From: Lachnospiraceae bacterium
Lineage (GTDB): Bacteria > Bacillota_A > Clostridia > Lachnospirales > Lachnospiraceae
Length of the DNA stretch: 7,152 nucleotides
Assembly: GCA_017958245.1 (NCBI GenBank)
Contig: JAGDDC010000361.1
Coordinates: 1-7,152 of the forward strand
Reading direction: 5' to 3'
A program made the translations under genes and the position numbers. How positions within the stretch are numbered: the stretch's first letter is position 1; the number at the start of each line of letters is the position of its first letter. The notes beneath the pieces are model-generated. The model had not been told where the DNA came from and ran no database searches. It saw only the letters and a program-made list of their open reading frames with translations. Below, in pieces: positions 1-4,642 of the stretch.

Positions 1-45
1 ATAGATATCCTTTCCTCTGATCCGGAAAGAATGTTGCCAATATGA
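1..45 (+). CDS. possible 3' tail of an upstream gene (partial, unidentified)
   Basis: Frame 1 is open from the window edge to a TGA at 43-45 and would encode only 14 residues (IDILSSDPERMLPI). This is too short to identify. In Bacillus and many Clostridia the gene before topA is dprA (smf), so a DprA C-terminus is a reasonable positional guess, but nothing in these residues proves it. The other two forward frames are also open for short distances, so the piece may be non-coding. Confidence 0.22.
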   Translation: MDILSSDPERMLPI

Positions 46-84
46 TTATAACAGCCCTCCGCGGACCTGACAAGAAAATTGTGC

Positions 85-113
85 TTGCCATTTTTAAAAT
101 TTTGTTGTACTCT
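85..113 (+). promoter_or_regulatory. weak candidate sigma-A promoter for topA
   Basis: TTGCCA at 85-90 matches the -35 consensus at five of six positions. A poor -10 (TACTCT, 108-113, three of six matches) follows after 17 bp. The stretch is A+T rich and lies 45 bp before the topA start. TTTAAT at 122-127 is a better -10 by sequence but has no well-placed -35. topA may instead be read from an upstream promoter. This is a guess from sequence only. Confidence 0.2.
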
Positions 114-143
114 TATTTGCGTTTAATGAAAAAGGACAGATCT

Positions 144-149
144 GGGAGG
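144..149 (+). promoter_or_regulatory. topA ribosome binding site that decides the start
   Basis: GGGAGG lies nine bases before the ATG at 159. The frame stays open upstream to in-frame ATGs at 42 and 126, but neither has a comparable Shine-Dalgarno sequence. The family's conserved N-terminus (AKNLVIVESPAKAKT) begins right after the ATG at 159, so that is the start chosen. Confidence 0.85.
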
Positions 150-158
150 CACAGGGTC

Positions 159-2156
159 ATGGCAAAGAATCTAGTGATCGTGGAATCACCTGCAAAAGCT
201 AAGACTATCAAGAAATTCCTCGGAAGCGGCTATGAGGTCACGGCGTCCAACGGACATGTACGCGACCTTCCCAAGAGTCAGCTCGGAGTGGATGTAGAGA
301 ACGATTTTGAGCCGAAATACATAACGATAAGAGGGAAGGGCGACATACTCCAGACCCTTCGCAAGGAGGTCAAGAAGGCCGACAGAGTATATCTCGCGAC
401 CGACCCCGACCGTGAGGGAGAGGCTATATCGTGGCATCTGACCAAGGCGCTCAAGCTTGACGGCAAGCAGGTATTTCGTATCACCTTCAACGAGATCACC
501 AAGAACGCGGTCAAAAACTCCATAAAGAACGCAAGAGACATAGACATGGACCTCGTGGATGCCCAGCAGACCAGAAGGATCCTCGACAGGATCGTGGGTT
601 ACGAGATAAGCCCCGTGCTCTGGGCGAAGATCAAGAGCGGCCTCTCGGCGGGCAGAGTCCAGTCAGTCGCTTTGAAGATCATCGCGGACAGGGAGAGCGA
701 GATAAACGATTTCAAGCCCGATGAGTACTGGACTATAGATGCGGTGCTCGAGTGCGGCAAAAAAGGTATAGACGTCAAGTATTACGGAAAGAACAGAGAG
801 AGGATCATCCCCTCATCAAAGGAAGAGGTGGATGAGATCATAAAGGAGATAGGAAAGTCAAAGTTCGTCGTAAAGGAGCTCGGACACGGGACCAAGCACA
901 GAAGGGCTCCGCTCCCCTTCACGACGAGTACCCTCCAGCAGGAGGCCGCAAAGACCCTCGGCTTCTCGACGCAGAAGACCATGAGGATCGCGCAGCAGCT
1001 CTACGAGGGTGTCGACATAAAGGGAGTCGGCACGGTCGGCCTGATATCGTACCTCAGGACCGATTCGACCAGAGTTTCGGAGGAAGCAGACAAGGCCGCG
1101 AGAGAGTTCATAGAGAAGAACTACGGAAAAGAGTACATCACGACCCAGGAGGTCAACAAGTCGACCGGCAAGAAGATCCAGGATGCTCACGAGGCCATCA
1201 GGCCCACTTATCCGGAAATGATGCCCTCACAGTTAAAGGAAGATCTCTTGAGGGACCAACTCAGGCTCTACCAGCTCATCTGGAAGAGGTTCATCGCAAG
1301 CCGCATGGAGATGGCGACCTACGACACGGTTTCCGCCAAGATCGAGGCGAACGGCCACAGGTTCACCGCGTCCACTTCAAAGCTTAAGTTCGACGGCTTC
1401 ATGCTCGTGTACCAGACGGAGGAGGACAAGGCGGAGGCGAAGGCGGGTGACCTCTCGAGCCTCAAGGAGGGACAGGAGGTCAAGCTCAAGGAGTTCAACC
1501 CTCAGCAGCATTTCACCCAGCCGCCCGCGCACTTTACGGAGGCATCACTCGTGAGGACTCTCGAGGAGCTCGGCATCGGAAGGCCCAGTACCTATGCGCC
1601 CACGATCACGACCATACTCGCGAGACACTACATTTTAAAAGAGAACAAAAACCTGTACATGACCGAGCTCGGCGAGGCCGTAAACAGCATCATGGTAAAA
1701 TCATTTGCGAGCATAGTCGACGTGAACTTCACGGCCACCATGGAGAGCCTTCTCGACAGCGTGGAGACCGGAGATGTGTACTGGAAGACAGTTGTCAGAA
1801 ACTTCTACCCCGATCTCAAGGAAGCGGTGGACGAGGCGGAGAAGGACCTCGAGAAGATCAGTATTGCGGACGAGGTCACGGACACCGTCTGCGAATTGTG
1901 CGGAAGAAACATGGTCATAAAGTACGGGCCTCACGGAAAGTTCCTCGGCTGCCCCGGCTTCCCGGAGTGCCGCAACACCAAGCCCTACTATGAAAAGACC
2001 GACTGCAAATGCCCCAAGTGCGGTGCCGACATCCTGATCAAAAAGACCAAGAAGGGCCGCAGATTCTACGGCTGTTCGACGCATCCGGACTGTGATTTCA
2101 TGTCCTGGACCAAGCCTGCCGCAAACACTGCGGCGAACCCTGCGGACGCACAATAA
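159..2156 (+). CDS. topA: DNA topoisomerase I (type IA, omega protein)
   Basis: This 665-residue cytoplasmic enzyme relaxes negatively supercoiled DNA by cutting and resealing one strand through a 5'-phosphotyrosine link. The TOPRIM domain opens the protein: LVIVESPAKAKT carries the metal-site Glu9, and DPDREGE carries Asp82, Asp84 and Glu86. The active-site tyrosine is Tyr298 in GLISYLRTDSTR, and DAHEAIRPT supplies the conserved His344. Two four-cysteine zinc ribbons end the protein: Cys578/581/598/604 and Cys618/621/639/645. After the second, only about 20 Ala/Asn/Pro-rich residues remain, so the third ribbon that I recall in the 691-residue Bacillus subtilis enzyme is absent. I see no terminator after the stop, so read-through into codY is possible. 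The identification is secure. The start was set by the ribosome binding site and family alignment, which removes 39 residues of upstream open frame with unrelated composition. Confidence 0.98.
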   Translation: MAKNLVIVESPAKAKTIKKFLGSGYEVTASNGHVRDLPKSQLGVDVENDFEPKYITIRGKGDILQTLRKEVKKADRVYLATDPDREGEAISWHLTKALKLDGKQVFRITFNEITKNAVKNSIKNARDIDMDLVDAQQTRRILDRIVGYEISPVLWAKIKSGLSAGRVQSVALKIIADRESEINDFKPDEYWTIDAVLECGKKGIDVKYYGKNRERIIPSSKEEVDEIIKEIGKSKFVVKELGHGTKHRRAPLPFTTSTLQQEAAKTLGFSTQKTMRIAQQLYEGVDIKGVGTVGLISYLRTDSTRVSEEADKAAREFIEKNYGKEYITTQEVNKSTGKKIQDAHEAIRPTYPEMMPSQLKEDLLRDQLRLYQLIWKRFIASRMEMATYDTVSAKIEANGHRFTASTSKLKFDGFMLVYQTEEDKAEAKAGDLSSLKEGQEVKLKEFNPQQHFTQPPAHFTEASLVRTLEELGIGRPSTYAPTITTILARHYILKENKNLYMTELGEAVNSIMVKSFASIVDVNFTATMESLLDSVETGDVYWKTVVRNFYPDLKEAVDEAEKDLEKISIADEVTDTVCELCGRNMVIKYGPHGKFLGCPGFPECRNTKPYYEKTDCKCPKCGADILIKKTKKGRRFYGCSTHPDCDFMSWTKPAANTAANPADAQ

Positions 2157-2173
2157 TTTTTCTTAAATACTGA

Positions 2174-2187
2174 ATTTTTGCAAAAAT
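2174..2187 (+). promoter_or_regulatory. perfect 14-bp palindrome, possible operator upstream of codY
   Basis: ATTTTTGCAAAAAT is a perfect two-fold palindrome 17 bases after the topA stop. Starting one base earlier, it matches the CodY box consensus AATTTTCWGAAAATT at 11 of 15 positions. It is not followed by a T-run and its stem is almost all A-T, so it is a poor terminator. It could be an operator or a chance product of A+T-rich DNA. The core TTTTTGCAAAA recurs at 3210-3220, upstream of flgB. Confidence 0.35.
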
Positions 2188-2221
2188 GTTAAAAAAGTGC
2201 GTCAAAATACATAATAGTATA

Positions 2222-2250
2222 TTGTTTTTTCAAAACGCTTGTGGTAAAAT
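2222..2250 (+). promoter_or_regulatory. likely sigma-A promoter of codY (extended -10)
   Basis: TTGTTT (2222-2227) is separated by 17 bp from TAAAAT (2245-2250). The -10 is preceded by TGG at 2242-2244, which makes an extended -10 element. Transcription would start near 2257, leaving a leader of about 34 bases before the codY ATG. The -35 is weak (three of six matches), but the extended -10 and exact spacing support the call. Confidence 0.55.
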
Positions 2251-2262
2251 TTGAAACGTAGA

Positions 2263-2277
2263 AATTTTTACAATTTT
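2263..2277 (+). promoter_or_regulatory. CodY-box-like site at the codY transcription start
   Basis: AATTTTTACAATTTT matches AATTTTCWGAAAATT at 11 of 15 positions and lies just downstream of the predicted codY start point. A repressor bound there would block its own promoter. Known CodY sites often carry several mismatches, but this DNA is so A+T rich that chance matches are common. Confidence 0.3.
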
Positions 2278-2290
2278 TTCGGAGGTTATC

Positions 2291-3058
2291 ATGAGCGTTC
2301 AATTATTGGATAAGACAAGGAAGATCAACAAGCTCCTTCACAACAATAACTCTCATAAGGTCGTTTTCAACGACATTTGTCTTGTCTTAAGCGATATCCT
2401 CGAGTCGAACATTCTTGTCATAAGCAAGAAGGGCAAGATACTCGGGATCAAGAACAGAGCGGATATCCCTTCGATCACCGAGCTCATAAAGGACTCGGTG
2501 GGCGGACACATAGACAGCGCGCTGAACGAGAGGCTTCTGAACGTCCTCTCGACCAAGGAGAACGTCAATCTCGCGACTCTCGGGTTTGAGTTCGACGGCG
2601 TCGAGAACTACGAGGCCATCATCACGCCGATAGACATAGCGGGAGAGAGACTCGGCTCGCTCTTTATCTACAAGGAGGCGAACCAGTACACGATCGATGA
2701 CATCATCTTAAGTGAGTACGGCACGACCGTCGTCGGACTCGAGATGATGAGATCGGTGAACGAGGAGAACGCCGAGGAGAGCAGGAAGGTACAGATCGTC
2801 CGTTCCGCCATAAGCACACTCTCCTTCTCGGAGCTCGAGGCCATAACGCACATCTTCGACGAGCTCGAGGGCAACGAGGGCATACTCGTGGCCAGCAGGA
2901 TCGCGGACCGCGTCGGGATCACAAGATCCGTCATAGTAAACGCCTTGAGGAAGTTTGAGAGCGCCGGCGTCATAGAGTCGAGATCGTCGGGCATGAAGGG
3001 CACCTACATCAAGGTTTTGAACGACGTTGTCTTTGACGAGTTAAAGAAAAAGAACTGA
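2291..3058 (+). CDS. codY: GTP-sensing global transcriptional regulator CodY
   Basis: CodY is a dimeric DNA-binding protein of low-G+C Gram-positives. In Bacillus it represses amino-acid uptake and synthesis, competence, motility and other stationary-phase genes, using branched-chain amino acids and GTP as nutrient signals. This 255-residue protein is close to the usual 259. Residues 1 to about 155 form the GAF effector domain, including GERLG (118-122) and SEYGTTVVGLEM. A linker helix leads to the winged helix-turn-helix (about 201-245), where ASRIADRVGITRSVIVNALR and ESAGVIESR are almost unchanged from Bacillus. The effector region is less conserved: around residues 61-80, where Bacillus has Arg-Met and RQFPEEY lining the isoleucine pocket, this protein reads SITELIKDSVGGHIDSALNE. 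The ligand may therefore differ. GGAGG sits five bases before the ATG. The gene has its own likely promoter, and a terminator follows 55 bp after the stop. Confidence 0.97.
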   Translation: MSVQLLDKTRKINKLLHNNNSHKVVFNDICLVLSDILESNILVISKKGKILGIKNRADIPSITELIKDSVGGHIDSALNERLLNVLSTKENVNLATLGFEFDGVENYEAIITPIDIAGERLGSLFIYKEANQYTIDDIILSEYGTTVVGLEMMRSVNEENAEESRKVQIVRSAISTLSFSELEAITHIFDELEGNEGILVASRIADRVGITRSVIVNALRKFESAGVIESRSSGMKGTYIKVLNDVVFDELKKKN

Positions 3059-3069
3059 CCGCCCCGGGG

Positions 3070-3097
3070 TTAAGTTTTGAGGCAGGGAAGCCGATAT
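3070..3097 (+). promoter_or_regulatory. sigma-D/sigma-28 (FliA-type) flagellar promoter candidate
   Basis: GCCGATAT at 3090-3097 is an exact match to the Bacillus sigma-D -10 consensus. Upstream, TTAAGTTT (3070-3077) differs at one base from the enteric -35 TAAAGTTT. The gap from the TAAA-equivalent to the -10 is 15 or 16 bp depending on register, and both are within the normal range. Transcription would start near 3105. As I recall, B. subtilis has a sigma-D promoter (PD-3) at the same place between codY and flgB. Here an intrinsic terminator follows directly, at 3114-3153. Confidence 0.65.
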
Positions 3098-3113
3098 TAT
3101 AGTCAGATATTGT

Positions 3114-3153
3114 AAAAGGATTTTGATATCACTGTCAAAATCCTTTTGTTTTT
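3114..3153 (+). terminator. rho-independent terminator after codY
   Basis: A perfect 13-bp inverted repeat, AAAAGGATTTTGA (3114-3126) and TCAAAATCCTTTT (3135-3147), encloses an 8-base gap. The gap can add an A-T and a G-T pair, leaving a four-base loop. GTTTTT follows the right arm, and more T residues sit in the arm itself. It should end the codY transcript, and any RNA begun at the sigma-D promoter just upstream, before flgB. Because the outer stem is A-T, some read-through is possible. Confidence 0.85.
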
Positions 3154-3174
3154 GGATCGATTAAACACCAAATC

Positions 3175-3214
3175 TTGTATTTTTTGTATTTTTCAAAATA
3201 TATCTTGTGTTTTT
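3175..3214 (+). repeat. three copies of TTGTRTTTTT upstream of the flgB promoter
   Basis: The 10-mer TTGTRTTTTT occurs at 3175-3184, 3184-3193 and 3205-3214. The second and third starts are 21 bp apart, about two helical turns. In a longer alignment, ATCTTGTATTTTT (3172-3184) and ATCTTGTGTTTTT (3202-3214) differ at one base and lie 30 bp apart. The third copy contains the proposed -35. The array could be regulator half-sites, an UP-like or bending element, or low-complexity sequence. Confidence 0.4.
3188..3202 (+). promoter_or_regulatory. CodY-box-like site just upstream of the flgB -35
   Basis: ATTTTTCAAAATATA matches the CodY consensus at 11 of 15 positions, including the central C and W. 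It ends two bases before the proposed -35 of the flagellar operon promoter. CodY is known to repress motility genes in B. subtilis, so direct control is plausible. The match is modest and the region is A+T rich. Confidence 0.3.
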
Positions 3215-3232
3215 GCAAAATACAATTATAAT
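3205..3232 (+). promoter_or_regulatory. sigma-A promoter of the flgB flagellar operon
   Basis: A perfect -10, TATAAT (3227-3232), is preceded by TTGTGT (3205-3210) with a 16-bp spacer. Transcription would start near 3239, giving a leader of about 35 bases to the flgB ATG, with the ribosome binding site inside it. The promoter lies downstream of the codY terminator and is probably the main source of the flagellar transcript. The weak -35 suggests activation or dependence on the flanking A/T tracts. Confidence 0.65.
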
Positions 3233-3273
3233 GTAAGTTGTAGGAGTTTAATCAGTACCTTTTGGAGGTTGAA

Positions 3274-3681
3274 ATGATCGGTTCCAATGCTTTCAACTAC
3301 ATCAACGTGTTGAACAAGGCTGCTGACGCGAGTTTTACGCGAAACGAGATCATCGCGAACAACATTGCGAACGTTGATACTCCGCACTACAAGCGCAAGG
3401 AGATCAATTTTGAGAATTTTCTGAAAGCAGAACTCTCAAAGGATTCCTTCGAGATGAACGGAGACCTCAACAGGATCGTCGCGGGCGTGGACCTCGACAA
3501 GCTTAAGTACACGATCTACACGGATCAGAAGGAGCTCGACTACAGGCTTGACGGCAACAACGTTGATATCAACACTGAGAACGCAAACCTTGCTCAGAAC
3601 CAGATCAGGTATTACACACTGCTCAATTCCATGACGCAGGAGTTTTCAAGGATCAAGTCGGTTCTCAACAAGAACACCTAG
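3274..3681 (+). CDS. flgB: flagellar basal-body proximal rod protein FlgB
   Basis: FlgB is a 135-residue subunit of the proximal rod, which crosses the cell envelope and joins the MS ring to the distal rod. It is exported by the flagellar type III system without a cleaved signal. The N-terminal rod signature is clear at residues 28-40 (ANNIANVDTPHYK), with His where Gly or Asn is common. The C-terminal heptad region follows NNVDINTE (95-102), then AQNQIRYYTLLNSMTQEFSRIKSVL. Length is normal for the family. The frame extends upstream to a TTG at 3262, but GGAGG at 3264-3268 lies inside that extension and is placed for the ATG at 3274. flgB opens the flagellar operon behind a sigma-A promoter and is followed by flgC after 36 bp. 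Confidence 0.96.
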   Translation: MIGSNAFNYINVLNKAADASFTRNEIIANNIANVDTPHYKRKEINFENFLKAELSKDSFEMNGDLNRIVAGVDLDKLKYTIYTDQKELDYRLDGNNVDINTENANLAQNQIRYYTLLNSMTQEFSRIKSVLNKNT

Positions 3682-3717
3682 TATTGTTGAGTTTATTTCA
3701 AAAGGACGGTGACTCAT

Positions 3718-4170
3718 ATGGGATATCTTGACGCAATGAACATCTCTGCCAGCGGCATGACGGCGCAGAGCCTGCGTATGGACACCATCTCGCAGAACAT
3801 AGCGAACGTCAACACCACGCGCGACGCCAACGGCAACGTGTACAGAAGGAAGACCGTGGTCTTCCAGGAGAAGGGAAGGGACGCCTTCGGCAACGCCCTT
3901 GCCCTCTCGCAGTTCAACAGGGCTACGGAGCTCAACGGCAACGGAGTCAAGGTCACAGCCATAGTGGAGGATCACGTGACCTCCATGAAGAAGGTCTACG
4001 ACCCCTCTCATCCGGACGCTGACGAGGACGGCTATGTGACGCTGCCCAACGTAAACACCGTGACGGAGATGACGAACCTTATTGACGCGACCAGGTCCTA
4101 CGAGGCCAACGTGACCGCATTCAACGCGACAAAGAGCATGCTGCTCAAAGGTCTCGACATAGGATCGTGA
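3718..4170 (+). CDS. flgC: flagellar basal-body rod protein FlgC
   Basis: FlgC is a second proximal-rod subunit, stacked with FlgB, FlgF and FliE. The 150 residues equal what I recall as the Bacillus length. The N-terminal rod motif spans about 9-34 (ISASGMTAQSLRMDTIS, then QNIANVNTT). The conserved C-terminus spans 107-145 (YVTLPNVNTVTEMTNLIDA, then RSYEANVTAFNATKSM). KKVYDPSHPDADEDG just before it is the typical FlgC linker. I chose the ATG at 3718. An in-frame GTG at 3709 would start three residues earlier, but it lies too close to the AAGGA at 3702-3706. Spacing from AAGGA to the ATG is 11 bases, a little long. A 56-bp gap with hairpins separates it from fliE. Confidence 0.97.
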   Translation: MGYLDAMNISASGMTAQSLRMDTISQNIANVNTTRDANGNVYRRKTVVFQEKGRDAFGNALALSQFNRATELNGNGVKVTAIVEDHVTSMKKVYDPSHPDADEDGYVTLPNVNTVTEMTNLIDATRSYEANVTAFNATKSMLLKGLDIGS

Positions 4171-4175
4171 TAAGG

Positions 4176-4205
4176 GACACCTGGTGTCGCTGATACGGTT
4201 TTTTT
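4176..4205 (+). promoter_or_regulatory. overlapping hairpins followed by T7 between flgC and fliE
   Basis: GACACC (4176-4181) and GGTGTC (4183-4188) form an inverted repeat around one base; as RNA, five pairs close a CTG loop. The right arm GTGTC (4184-4188) can instead pair with GATAC (4192-4196), including one G-U, with two further C-G pairs across a bulge. This second hairpin is followed directly by seven T residues (4199-4205). The two folds exclude each other, a layout like an attenuator or leaky terminator. The stems are short, so this is structural inference only. Confidence 0.35.
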
Positions 4206-4226
4206 ATAATAAAGGGAGTGAAAAAA

Positions 4227-4556
4227 ATGAACGTTTCATCTCTTCCGAACGTAGGAAAGTTCAACTCGATAGAGGCTTTCACGGACTCGGTGTTCAAGAA
4301 GTCCGACAAGCCGGAGGTCGAGAGAGCAAAGGGGTTTGACGCCCTCCTTGACTCGGCCATGAAGATGATAAAGGAGACCAACGGTTATTCAAATGCTGCT
4401 GCTGACGCAGAGCTCGATTACGCCATGGGGGGCAACACGAGCACGACGGACGTCATGGTGGCGCAGATGAAGGCGAACGTTTCACTGCAGTACACGGTCG
4501 CTCTGCGTAACGCGGTGATGGACGCTTACAAGGAGATCATGCAGCTCCAGTTCTAG
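4227..4556 (+). CDS. fliE: flagellar hook-basal body complex protein FliE
   Basis: FliE is the small junction protein that anchors the rod to the FliF MS ring, and in other bacteria it is exported first among the rod proteins. The 109 residues fit the family's usual size of about 100-110. The N-terminal 60 residues are variable. The diagnostic C-terminus spans 71-109, where TSTTDVMVAQMKANVSLQYT precedes VALRNAVMDAYKEIMQLQF, matching the helical region shared by FliE proteins. I chose the ATG at 4227. An in-frame GTG at 4218 overlaps the GGGAG (4214-4218) that serves as ribosome binding site, eight bases before the ATG. It lies between flgC and fliF, as in Bacillus. The 86-bp gap to fliF is wider than its neighbours and holds a hairpin. 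Confidence 0.95.
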   Translation: MNVSSLPNVGKFNSIEAFTDSVFKKSDKPEVERAKGFDALLDSAMKMIKETNGYSNAAADAELDYAMGGNTSTTDVMVAQMKANVSLQYTVALRNAVMDAYKEIMQLQF

Positions 4557-4564
4557 TGAGGCGC

Positions 4565-4581
4565 TCATGACGAGGTCATGA
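4565..4581 (+). repeat. inverted repeat (hairpin) between fliE and fliF
   Basis: TCATGAC (4565-4571) and GTCATGA (4575-4581) form a perfect 7-bp stem with a GAG loop, starting nine bases after the fliE stop. No T-run follows, so it is not an intrinsic terminator. A weaker second stem, ATCGC (4587-4591) with GCGAT (4604-4608), lies just downstream. An mRNA-stability or processing role is possible. The rest of the gap holds only the fliF ribosome binding site. Confidence 0.45.
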
Positions 4582-4642
4582 CTCCCATCGCGACGAACGA
4601 CCGGCGATACAAACCTTTTGCATGTAGTGAGGGAAAACAGCG

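Noticed and set aside
42..158. 39-residue N-terminal extension of TopA from the ATG at 42
   Set aside because: It has no Shine-Dalgarno sequence, its composition is unlike TopA, and the family N-terminus begins exactly at the ATG at 159 behind GGGAGG.
1701..2153. 150-residue open frame on the minus strand inside topA
   Set aside because: It is a shadow of the topA reading frame caused by G+C-biased third positions. There is no recognisable domain or ribosome binding site, and the + strand protein is certain.
3062..3069. CCCCGGGG palindrome right after codY as a hairpin
   Set aside because: A self-complementary 8-mer leaves no loop and has no T-run, so it cannot act as a terminator. The real terminator is at 3114-3153.
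3262..3273. TTG start for FlgB four residues upstream
   Set aside because: The ribosome binding site GGAGG (3264-3268) lies within this extension and is positioned for the ATG at 3274.
4205..4210. Perfect TATAAT just before fliE as an internal promoter
   Set aside because: No acceptable -35 lies 16-18 bp upstream (TGGTGT at best). Transcription would start near 4217, inside the fliE ribosome binding site, leaving no usable leader.
4603..4610. GGCGATAC before fliF as a sigma-D -10
   Set aside because: Two mismatches to GCCGATAT and no TAAA-like element about 15 bp upstream.
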